Assembly: GCA_023422485.1 (NCBI GenBank)
Contig: JAGTAM010000424.1
Coordinates: forward strand, 1 to 5,258
Source of the DNA: Pseudomonadota bacterium
Lineage (GTDB): Bacteria > Pseudomonadota > Alphaproteobacteria > Rhizobiales > Beijerinckiaceae
DNA length: 5,258 bases
Direction: 5' to 3'
Shown here piece by piece: positions 1-5,258 of this stretch (positions within the stretch are counted from its first letter, which is position 1; each line of letters opens with the position of its first letter). Below the pieces are notes generated by a model. The model did not search any database, was not told where the DNA came from, and saw nothing but the letters and a program-made list of their open reading frames with translations. The translations under genes and the position numbers were made by a program.

Positions 1-422
1 TGCTGCCCGCCCGAGAGCTGGTGCGGCTTGGCGTCCGCGCGCTCGGCGAGGCCGAGATCGTCGAGGAGGCGGCGCGCCGGCGCCTCGCACGCCGCCCGGT
101 CGCGGCGCCCCGAGAGGCGGGCGGGCAGGAGCACGTTGTCGAGCACGCTCGCCCAGGGCAGCAGGGCCGGGCGCTGGAACATCACCGTGCAGCCCGGCAC
201 CGGTCCGCGCGCGGGCGTCCCGTCGAGCCGCACGGTGCCGGCGGAGGGGGCGACGAGCCCGGCCATGATCTGCAGGAGGGTCGATTTTCCGACGCCCGAG
301 CGGCCGAGGATGCCGATGCGCTCGCCCGCATCAATCTCGAGATCGACGCGATCGATCACCGGGGTCGGGCCATAGCGATAGGCGACGGCCGCAAGCGCAA
401 GGCGGGGAACGGAACGCGACAT
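1..422 (-). CDS. ABC transporter ATP-binding protein, nitrate/sulfonate/taurine (TauB/SsuB-like) class, partial
   Basis: This is the N-terminal 140 residues of the cytoplasmic ATPase that powers a binding-protein-dependent importer; the C-terminal half (Walker B, H-loop) lies before base 1. Visible in order are a first beta-strand region ending in AYRYG (residues 14-18), a Walker A loop GRSGVGKST (40-48), a Q-loop MFQRPALLPW (81-90, Gln83) and the signature LSGGQ (136-140) at the window edge. The Q-loop text followed by SVLDNVLLP is typical of the TauB/SsuB/NrtD class (COG1116), whose substrates include nitrate, sulfonates, taurine and related small molecules; the substrate cannot be told from the ATPase alone. 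The chosen ATG (422-420) places the family homology about eight residues in. An in-frame ATG at 482-480 would add 20 poorly conserved-looking residues. Neither start has a strong Shine-Dalgarno sequence. Permease and binding-protein genes are not in the window; they may lie beyond the left edge. Confidence 0.93.
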   Translation of the reverse strand, partial: MSRSVPRLALAAVAYRYGPTPVIDRVDLEIDAGERIGILGRSGVGKSTLLQIMAGLVAPSAGTVRLDGTPARGPVPGCTVMFQRPALLPWASVLDNVLLPARLSGRRDRAACEAPARRLLDDLGLAERADAKPHQLSGGQ

Positions 423-668
423 CGAATCCGAAACATCAAAACGCGTCCGGCGCGATGTCCTGGATGCGTTGCTGAACAGCATTCGGACAAGATGGCCGAT
501 TGCATCGGCAAAGATCAATGAAAGAGCAATCCAAATTTCTGCAGTATGCTGGAGTAAACACCCCCAAAATCCAGCTTCGAGAACAGGATTATTTCACCGA
601 TCGGAGCGTCGGCCGGCAATCCCTTCCGCGACGCCATCGGCCTCCGATCGCTCGCCCTGCACGATCCC

Positions 669-690
669 GTCGGATTCCATTGAATCGGAC
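669..690. repeat. Imperfect inverted repeat, possible operator
   Basis: The arms GTCGGATTC and GAATCGGAC pair at 8 of 9 positions around a 4-base spacer (CATT). The dyad lies between the divergent ATPase and regulator genes, where an operator would be expected. There is only one copy and no known consensus was recognised, so a regulatory role is inference and chance is quite possible. Confidence 0.25.
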
Positions 691-744
691 CCAAGGGATA
701 ATGGAGCGAGCGCGAGGGCGCGGCGTTACGCAATCATGCACAGG

Positions 745-773
745 TTGCGATCTCCTCCAGATCTCCCTTTAAG
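745..773 (+). promoter_or_regulatory. Candidate sigma70-type promoter facing the regulator gene
   Basis: A TTGCGA hexamer (745-750) is followed after exactly 17 bases by TTTAAG (768-773). Each hexamer matches 4 of 6 positions of the TTGACA/TATAAT consensus. It points toward the gene at 994 and would leave a leader of about 210 bases. In GC-rich alphaproteobacteria such matches are only weakly predictive, and the long leader lowers confidence. Confidence 0.25.
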
Positions 774-993
774 AGGGCCTCACGGAACTGCCGATCACAG
801 ACCCGTTCTCTTCGGCCGCGACGGCGCAGCGAGCGGTTTGTGAGAGACACGACGACGGCACGATCCCGTACGGGTCGAAACCGGCATCCATGCACACGCC
901 GATGAAGACAGGGCGCCGAGCGGGACGAGGCTGCGCTCACAGCCGCCGCTCGGGCGTCCGGCCCTCACGGCGCAACCGAGACACACTGCCCCC

Positions 994-1995
994 ATGCCGA
1001 AGACGAGCGGTTCCGCGCAGGTTGCAGGAACGGACGATCCAGCCGCTCGTTCGGGATGCTTCGCACCGAGTCCGCCGGAGCCGTCGCAATTCCAGCGCTT
1101 CATCCCCGAGATCGCGCATCGGACGAGCGGCGAAATCCTGACCCATCCCGGCTTCGCCCGGATGCGCCGACAGTACATCACCGTCACGATGACGTGCTAC
1201 GAGATAGCGAACTTCCCCGGCGGATGGCAGAGCGCGGCCTACCGGGTCGCCACCATCAGCGCGATCGTCTGCCTCCATGCAGCCTGGAATCCGGCGGACC
1301 GGGCGACCTGGCCGACGCTCGCGCGGCTCAAGGAGGCGGGCGCATCCTTCGGGCTGTCGAGTCCGCGGCAGATCGACGATCTCATCGCCCGCCTCGTCGA
1401 GACCGATTACGTCGGCCTGGAGCGCCCCGCCGCCGACGGCCGGCTGCGGCTGCTGGTGCCGACGGAAAAACTTCTCGCTTGGGATCGGGTCTTGCTGTCC
1501 TCCTATTACGGGGTGCTGCAGGACCTCTATCCGGACCCCGGATACGGTCTTGCCGTGACGTGTGACCCGGCCCTGCATCTGGCTCAGCGCCGGGTCTCGG
1601 TCGGGATGTTCGACGTCATCGGCCGGTTCATCGCACAGAACGGCGACATTCTCCCGTTCCTCCAGATGTATCAGGGCTTCCAGGTCCTGGCGCGGGTGAT
1701 CCTGCTTCGGGAGGCGGACGCGCAGGCCGCCATCCGCGAGAGCGACTTTTCCGACATCGTCGCGCAGTTCGGAGTATCCCGGTCGCATGTCCGCAACATC
1801 CTGGCGGCGGCCGAGGCCGGCGGCCTCCTCACGCCGGCGGGCCGGGGCTTGAGGGATCTCGCTCCGACGGTCCGCGGCCTGGCGGCCGTGGACCGCTTCA
1901 TCGCGGACAGCCTCGCCTCCCACGACATGACCTATCGGATGGCGCTCGCGAGCCTGGAGGCGGAACCGGCCCCTTCGGCGGGGACAGCCTCCTGA
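994..1995 (+). CDS. Putative transcriptional regulator with two winged-helix-like segments
   Basis: The product is a 333-residue soluble protein with no signal peptide or membrane segment; I do not recognise a named family. The clearest element is a helix-turn-helix near the C-terminus: residues 252-280 begin FSDIVAQFGVSRSHVRNIL and continue into a helix and a short turn (AGGLLT) resembling a winged-helix recognition helix and wing. A second, weaker region at about 103-160 (WPTLARLKEAGASFGLSSP, then DDLIARLVETDYVGLE) has the same order of elements: helix, turn, helix, then 'hydrophobic-x-RP..DGR' like a wing. The middle (165-245) is mostly helical and could hold a ligand or dimer interface. 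The ATG at 994 gives a proline-rich, probably disordered first ~30 residues and lacks a clear ribosome binding site; Met57 (base 1162) is a possible later start. Its position divergent from an ABC ATPase permits, but does not show, control of that transporter. A longer frame on the opposite strand is taken as a shadow. DNA binding is inferred from the motif only. Confidence 0.75.
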   Translation: MPKTSGSAQVAGTDDPAARSGCFAPSPPEPSQFQRFIPEIAHRTSGEILTHPGFARMRRQYITVTMTCYEIANFPGGWQSAAYRVATISAIVCLHAAWNPADRATWPTLARLKEAGASFGLSSPRQIDDLIARLVETDYVGLERPAADGRLRLLVPTEKLLAWDRVLLSSYYGVLQDLYPDPGYGLAVTCDPALHLAQRRVSVGMFDVIGRFIAQNGDILPFLQMYQGFQVLARVILLREADAQAAIRESDFSDIVAQFGVSRSHVRNILAAAEAGGLLTPAGRGLRDLAPTVRGLAAVDRFIADSLASHDMTYRMALASLEAEPAPSAGTAS

Positions 1996-2048
1996 TCCGC
2001 GGGCGCCTCCCGCGCACCGCCCGCCGCCGCCTGTAGCGGTCAAAACGA

Positions 2049-2083
2049 AGCGGGCCGGCTCCCCTGGAGGAAGCCGGCCCGTT
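2049..2083. terminator. Shared hairpin terminator between convergent genes
   Basis: A perfect 10-bp GC-rich stem (CGGGCCGGCT at 2051-2060 with AGCCGGCCCG at 2072-2081) encloses an 11-base loop; a G-T and an A-T pair extend it outward. Read on the minus strand it lies about 36 bases after the flagellin-like stop and is followed by CTTCGTTTTG, giving a modest T-run as expected of an intrinsic terminator for that gene. On the plus strand, 54 bases after the regulator stop, it is followed by only TTCCCGT, so termination in that direction would be weaker. Confidence 0.75.
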
Positions 2084-2092
2084 CCCGTCGTA

Positions 2093-2112
2093 CCGCGCCG
2101 GGGCCGGCGCGG
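2093..2112. repeat. Perfect 9-bp inverted repeat beside the flagellin-like stop codon
   Basis: CCGCGCCGG (2093-2101) and CCGGCGCGG (2104-2112) are exact reverse complements separated by GG. It begins 7 bases after the minus-strand stop codon (TAA, 2121-2119) and precedes the main terminator hairpin. It has no following T-run, so it is more likely a 3'-end-protecting stem or an auxiliary part of the terminator than a terminator itself. Confidence 0.5.
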
Positions 2113-2118
2113 ATCGCC

Positions 2119-5100
2119 TTACCGCAGCAGCTGCAGGATGCCCTGCTGCGACTGGTTGGCCAGCGACAGCGCCGAGATCGCCAGCGAGTTGCGGGTCGAG
2201 AGCGCCTGGGAGTTGGCCGCCTCCTCGTTGAGGTCGGCGCTGGTCAGGTTGGCCGCCCCCGTATCGAGCACGTTGATGATCTGCTTGGTGAAGTCCTGCC
2301 GGTTCTGCACCACGGCGAGGTTCGAGCCGAGGGCGGCCGCCCGCGACTGGAGCTGGCTGCTGGCGCTGTTGATCTGATCGACGATCTTCTTGATCGCACT
2401 GCTCTCCTGGAAGTTGGTCTGGCCCACCGCCGAGAGACCGAGGCTGGCCGCGTTGGTGGCGCTGCCCTGGACCTTGAGCGAGGAGGAACCCTTCTCGTTG
2501 AAGTTGATCGTGAGGTTGTCGCCGGACAGCAGGTTCACGCCGTTGAACCCGGCATCCGAGGCGAGCTGATCCATCTGCTTGAGCAGGTCGTTGTAGGTCT
2601 GCACGAGGTTGTTGCGGGCATTGAGCCCGTCGCCGCCGAGATTGGCCGTGGCGTTGCCGGTAGTGAAGGGGTTGCCGGCCCCGGACGCGATGATCGACAG
2701 GTTCTGGGCGCCGACGTCGTTCGAGGTGGTGATCGAGATCTTGCCGGTCAGCGAGTCGATCGTCGCCTGGGCGTTGGCGGGGGCGAGCGCCTGGTTGAGC
2801 TGGGCCAGCGTCGAGATCTGGCCCGGCGCGTTTCCGAAGGTGACGGTGGCGGTGTTCATGGCCGCCCCGCTGCCGACCTGGACGGTGAGCGACTTGCCGG
2901 CAAGCGCGCTCTGCGACTCGGGCTGCCCGCCGCCCGCCGTGAAGTTCGTCGCGGTGAAGCCGAGATTCGACACCTTCGAGGTCGCGGTCGAGCCGTCGCC
3001 GAGCTGCACCGCGGTGTTCGAGTCGGTGGCGGTGAAGCTGAACTTGTTCGTCGCCGCATCGTAGCTCGCGGTCACGGCGCCGTTGGTCGCCGCGCCGACC
3101 TTCTGGACGAGCGAGCCGATGGTGTCGGTCGCCGAAAGGTTCACCGTCTGGCCGTTGACCGAGAAGCTGTCGCCGCCCTTGAAGCCGAGCGTCGAGATCA
3201 GCGTGGTCTGGCCCGGATCGAAGGTGCCGGCGACCGAGGCTTCCGTGCTCGCGAGCCCCAGCGTGTTGTGCTCGGAGCCCTTGATCGTGAAAGCAGAGCC
3301 ATCGGCGCCCCCGGTGAAGGTGAGCTTGTTGCCGTCCTTGCCCGCGGTGACGCCGGTGACCGAGCTCTTGGCGTTGATGGCGGCGATGGCCTGATCGAGC
3401 GTGGCCGAAGCCGCGATCTCGATGTCGGTGCCGTTGACCGTCACGCTCTGCGCCGCGCCCTGGTTGTTGTTGATCCGCTGGGCGATGGCCGAGAACCCGC
3501 TGGAGGCGGCGTTGCTCGACTGCACGGTGAAGACGGAACCATCGGCCTTGCCGGTCAGCTTGATCTTGCCGGCATTGTCGGGATCGACGGCGGCGCCGAC
3601 ACCGGTGGCCGTGGCGCCGGTATTGGCGGCGTTGATGGCGGCGATCGCCGCCGTCTGGTCCGCACCAGCCGCGATCGTGATATCCCTGCCGTTGATCGTC
3701 AGCGTCTGGGCGGCGGAGGCCCGGCCGTTGTCCACGAGGGTCGGGCTGGTCCCGAAGCCCAGGGTGCTGTTGGGCCCGCCCGTCACCGTGAAGGCGGTGC
3801 CGGTATTCGCGCCCTTGAGCACGACCCTGCCGTCGGCCGAGGCCGAGGCGGCGACGCCGGTCGTCGTGGTCGCGGCGTTGATGGACGCCAGGGCGCCCGC
3901 CAGAACCTTGGCATCGCTGTCGCCGGCGGCGCCGCCGGAGATCGCGACGGTCGCGGAGGTGGAGCCCGAAGCGATGGTGAGCGTCTGGCTCTCGGCGGCC
4001 TTCTGCCCGGTCGAGTGCGTCGGCGTGGCGGTGAAGCCGCCGCCCGCTCCGCTCGTGACAACGTTCAGGACCGTGCCGTCGGCCTTGCCGGTGAACTTGA
4101 GTTTGCCGGTGCCGTCATCCGCGACCGAGAGGCCGCTGCCGGTGAGGGCCGTCGTGATCTTCGTGACCGCGGTGCTGATGGTGTCGCCCGAGGCGAGGTT
4201 GACGTTGTAGCTCTGCGCGGTCGCACCGCTCCCCGATGTGACGACGAGTTGCGCCCCTAAGGCTCCGGGCGCCGCATAGGCGGCCGTGCCGGTGACGGTG
4301 CCGGGCGTCGGCGGCACATGGTTCGTGGATGCGGTGTCGGTGGCTGCGAAGCCGGCGCCGGGAGCGACGGACGCGACGCTGAGTGGCGTGTTGACCGTGG
4401 TGCTCGTGAACTTGAGCTTGCCGGTGCCGTCGTCCGCGACCGAGATGCCGGTGCCCGAGAGGGCCGTCGTGATCTTCGTGATCGCGGCACCGATGGTGCT
4501 GTCCGTGGCGGCAAGATCGACGGTGCGGCTCGTCGCGCCGTTCGTGATGACGAGGCGCGTGCCGCCGACGCCGGGGGTTGCGTAGGCACCGCCTGTGACG
4601 GTTCCGCCCGCCGATACGCCATGATCGGAGGAGGTGGTCGCGCTGGCGGTGAATCCGGCTCCGGGCCCGTTGCTGACGACTTTCAGGGCCGTGCCGTCGG
4701 CCGTGCCGGTGAATTTGAGTCTACCGGTGCCGTCATTCTCGACCGAGAGGCCGCTGCCGGCACCGAAGGCGGTCGTGATCTTGCCGATCGCAGTATTGAT
4801 GTCGTCGCCGGCGGCGAGGTCGACGGCGAACGTGTTCCCCGGCCCCCCCGCGCCCGAGGTGATGGTCAGCTTCGCGCCGGCGGCGCCGGGAGACGTGTAG
4901 GTGCCGGTGCCCGTGACGGTCCCGCGGGTCGCCGACACGTTGTCGGCGGAACCCAGTCCTGCCGTGGTAAAGCCGCCGAGGGGCGTTCCGCTGGCGATGC
5001 TCAGCCCAGAGCCGTCGGCCTTGCCGGTGAAGACGAGGTCGCTGCCGCTCACCGCCGCCTTGATGCCGCTGGTGCCGAACGCGTCGTTGAACTTCCGGGC

Positions 5101-5258
5101 CGCGGTGGCGATCGAATCGCCGGCCGCGAGATCGACGGAGAACGTGTTCCCGGCCCCACCCGCGCCGGAGGTGACGGCGAGGCGCGTGCCGGCCGCCGCC
5201 GGCGCGGAATAGGTCGCCGTCAGCGTCCCGGCCACCGCGCCGGCAGGCGCCCGGAAGG
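2119..5258 (-). CDS. Giant modular flagellin-like protein, 5'-truncated by the window edge
   Basis: The visible part is the C-terminal 1045 residues; the frame is open to base 5258 and the GTG at 5235 is only the first possible initiator in view, not a likely start. Residues below are numbered from that GTG. Residues 1-870 form a chain of beta-rich modules of 81-106 residues; 871-1038 is a typical flagellin C-terminal domain, with YNDLLKQMDQLASDAGFNGV (881-900), NLLSGDNL, a long helical stretch (from SAIKKIVDQINSASSQLQSR, 946-965) and the ending SLANQSQQGILQLLR. This ending and DAGFNGVNLLSG are hallmarks of alphaproteobacterial flagellins, which are exported by the flagellar type III system and polymerise as the filament; the terminal helices build the filament core and the modules would project outward. 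The visible sequence lacks Cys and Trp and is rich in Ala, Gly, Thr and Ser, fitting an extracellular polymer. Ordinary flagellins are roughly 270-500 residues, so this one is several times larger. A hook-associated protein or a flagellin-domain adhesin is the alternative. The N-terminal flagellin domain is assumed, not seen. Confidence 0.85.
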   Translation of the reverse strand, partial: FRAPAGAVAGTLTATYSAPAAAGTRLAVTSGAGGAGNTFSVDLAAGDSIATAARKFNDAFGTSGIKAAVSGSDLVFTGKADGSGLSIASGTPLGGFTTAGLGSADNVSATRGTVTGTGTYTSPGAAGAKLTITSGAGGPGNTFAVDLAAGDDINTAIGKITTAFGAGSGLSVENDGTGRLKFTGTADGTALKVVSNGPGAGFTASATTSSDHGVSAGGTVTGGAYATPGVGGTRLVITNGATSRTVDLAATDSTIGAAITKITTALSGTGISVADDGTGKLKFTSTTVNTPLSVASVAPGAGFAATDTASTNHVPPTPGTVTGTAAYAAPGALGAQLVVTSGSGATAQSYNVNLASGDTISTAVTKITTALTGSGLSVADDGTGKLKFTGKADGTVLNVVTSGAGGGFTATPTHSTGQKAAESQTLTIASGSTSATVAISGGAAGDSDAKVLAGALASINAATTTTGVAASASADGRVVLKGANTGTAFTVTGGPNSTLGFGTSPTLVDNGRASAAQTLTINGRDITIAAGADQTAAIAAINAANTGATATGVGAAVDPDNAGKIKLTGKADGSVFTVQSSNAASSGFSAIAQRINNNQGAAQSVTVNGTDIEIAASATLDQAIAAINAKSSVTGVTAGKDGNKLTFTGGADGSAFTIKGSEHNTLGLASTEASVAGTFDPGQTTLISTLGFKGGDSFSVNGQTVNLSATDTIGSLVQKVGAATNGAVTASYDAATNKFSFTATDSNTAVQLGDGSTATSKVSNLGFTATNFTAGGGQPESQSALAGKSLTVQVGSGAAMNTATVTFGNAPGQISTLAQLNQALAPANAQATIDSLTGKISITTSNDVGAQNLSIIASGAGNPFTTGNATANLGGDGLNARNNLVQTYNDLLKQMDQLASDAGFNGVNLLSGDNLTINFNEKGSSSLKVQGSATNAASLGLSAVGQTNFQESSAIKKIVDQINSASSQLQSRAAALGSNLAVVQNRQDFTKQIINVLDTGAANLTSADLNEEAANSQALSTRNSLAISALSLANQSQQGILQLLR
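2122..2625 (-). other. Flagellin C-terminal (D0/D1-type) domain within the giant protein
   Basis: These 168 codons encode the part most like ordinary flagellin. The order is a helix (LNARNNLVQTYNDLLKQMDQ), the DAGFNGVNLLSG turn, a short beta region (LTINFNEKGSSSLKVQG), then a long amphipathic heptad-like segment from about residue 946 to the C-terminus. The stretch LGSNLAVVQNRQDFTKQIINV corresponds to the helix that packs against the N-terminal domain in filament structures. The unbroken frame and canonical end argue that the gene is functional rather than decayed. Confidence 0.85.
2626..3210 (-). other. Two diverged beta-rich modules adjoining the flagellin C-terminal domain
   Basis: Module 8 (2905-3210) contains GDSFSVNGQTVNLSATDTIG followed by a helix-like SLVQKVGAATNGAV and then TASYDAATNKFSFTAT. 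Module 9 (2626-2904) has LTVQVGSGAAMNTATVTFG, STLAQLNQALA and ATIDSLTGKISITTS. Both keep the order strand, strand, short helix, strand, strand of the flagellin IN motif but lack the ADGS motif of the upstream modules. This place, just before the C-terminal domain, is where alphaproteobacterial flagellins often carry a DUF1522 region; assignment to that family is from memory and needs a profile search. Confidence 0.5.
3211..3990 (-). repeat. Three tandem flagellin-IN-like modules (modules 5-7)
   Basis: The modules are 3712-3990, 3454-3711 and 3211-3453 (93, 86 and 81 residues). Each starts with SQTLTI, AQTLTI or AQSVTV, followed by a second strand (ATVAI, RDITI, TDIEI), a helix ending in an Ile-Asn-Ala core (ALASINAA, AAIAAINAA, QAIAAINAK), then TGV, and later a strand pair around ANTGTAFTV, KADGSVFTV or GADGSAFTI. 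The I-N-A after a short helix followed by TGV is the signature of the flagellin IN motif. Sequence identity between the three is moderate, so they are older than the upstream copies. Confidence 0.7.
3991..5235 (-). repeat. Four tandem ~103-residue modules (modules 1-4) with DNA-level similarity
   Basis: Module bounds are 4927-5235, 4609-4926, 4306-4608 and 3991-4305 (103, 106, 101, 105 residues). Modules 2-4 begin GTVTG, and all four contain a strand near RLAVTSG/KLTITSG/RLVITNG/QLVVTSG, a VDLAAGD-type strand, a helix (TKITTAL in modules 3 and 4) and, in modules 2-4, a VADDGTGKLKFT-type hairpin. VADDGTGKLKFT is identical in modules 3 and 4, and VENDGTGRLKFT replaces it in module 2. Equivalent DNA positions lie 315, 303 and 318 bases apart (4093, 4408, 4711, 5029). 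The array may extend beyond the right edge. Confidence 0.85.

Larger units (their letters stand above)
423..993. other. Divergent intergenic region without a convincing gene
   Basis: This stretch separates the minus-strand ATPase from the plus-strand regulator. Several short open frames cross it on both strands, but none shows a recognisable domain, a good ribosome binding site or sensible composition. The sequence nearest the ATPase is markedly poorer in GC (53 of 120 bases, 44%, over 481-600) than the flanking genes, as expected of a promoter region or acquired DNA. It contains a candidate plus-strand promoter (745-773), an imperfect dyad (669-690) and a perfect 10-bp palindrome CCCGTACGGG (865-874). 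No tRNA, rRNA or riboswitch structure was recognised. The minus strand also reads a short frame ending in QQRIQDIAPDAF and a TGA at about 435-437; it looks gene-like only in its last dozen codons and could be a decayed gene end. Confidence 0.6.

Noticed and set aside
21..521. Plus-strand frame of 166 codons over the ATPase gene
   Set aside because: It lies opposite the well-supported ABC ATPase motifs and has an Arg/Ala/Gly-biased shadow composition.
734..940. Minus-strand 68-codon frame ending LLKGDLEEIATCA
   Set aside because: The last ~20 residues look protein-like, but the rest is Arg/Ser-rich, there is no convincing start signal and no family was recognised; not enough to call a gene.
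937..2043. A 368-codon open frame on the minus strand opposite the regulator gene
   Set aside because: It is longer than the plus-strand gene but is rich in Arg, Gly and Pro with no recognisable domain, which is typical of an antisense shadow in GC-rich DNA. The plus strand gives a clear helix-turn-helix and normal composition.
3401..4210. A 269-codon plus-strand frame with hydrophobic composition resembling membrane segments
   Set aside because: Its Ala/Val/Leu/Pro richness is the antisense reading of Ala-, Gly- and Thr-rich repeats; the pattern repeats with the same period as the modules and no ribosome binding site was seen.
3268..4260. A 330-codon plus-strand open frame inside the flagellin-like gene
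   Set aside because: The translation is a low-complexity run of Gly, Arg, Asp and Val that follows the repeat modules in antisense. The minus-strand frame encodes a coherent modular protein ending in a flagellin domain.
3991..5235. CRISPR-like regular repetition
   Set aside because: The repeats are about 300 bases long, imperfect, lie in frame within a coding sequence and have no unique spacers; they are protein-domain duplications.

Overview
The window is GC-rich DNA (roughly two thirds G+C by eye) with strongly GC-biased third codon positions. It most likely comes from an alphaproteobacterium of the order Hyphomicrobiales. The C-terminus of the flagellin-like protein and the TauB/SsuB-type ATPase would suit a Methylobacterium- or Bradyrhizobium-like organism, but that genus guess is inference from protein style, not from a search.

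Layout, left to right. (1) Positions 1-422, minus strand: the N-terminal 140 codons of an ABC-transporter ATPase of the nitrate/sulfonate/taurine class, cut by the window edge exactly at its signature motif. (2) Positions 423-993: about 570 bases with no convincing gene. The part nearest the ATPase is clearly AT-richer (44% GC over 481-600), and the stretch holds one candidate sigma70-type promoter and two small dyads. (3) Positions 994-1995, plus strand: a 333-residue cytoplasmic protein that looks like a DNA-binding regulator with two winged-helix-like segments, divergent from the ATPase. (4) Positions 1996-2118: a short convergent intergenic region with a strong GC-rich hairpin followed on the minus strand by a T-run, plus a second perfect 9-bp inverted repeat. 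(5) Positions 2119-5258, minus strand: one very long open frame running off the right edge. It encodes the C-terminal 1045 residues of a giant modular flagellin-like protein.

The flagellin-like gene is the main point of interest. Its last ~170 residues look like an ordinary alphaproteobacterial flagellin C-terminal helical domain. In front of them are at least nine beta-rich modules of 81-106 residues: four long tandem copies, three shorter ones resembling the flagellin 'IN' motif, and two diverged ones. Seven modules have a motif of the type TG-x-ADG-S/T-x-hydrophobic, or a diverged form of it, at the equivalent place, so the array seems to have grown by repeated duplication. The visible protein contains no Cys or Trp. 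The N-terminal flagellin domain would lie beyond base 5258.

The three genes do not form one operon or an obvious pathway. The regulator and the ATPase share a divergent intergenic region, so local control of the transporter is possible but unproven. The flagellin-like gene converges on the regulator.
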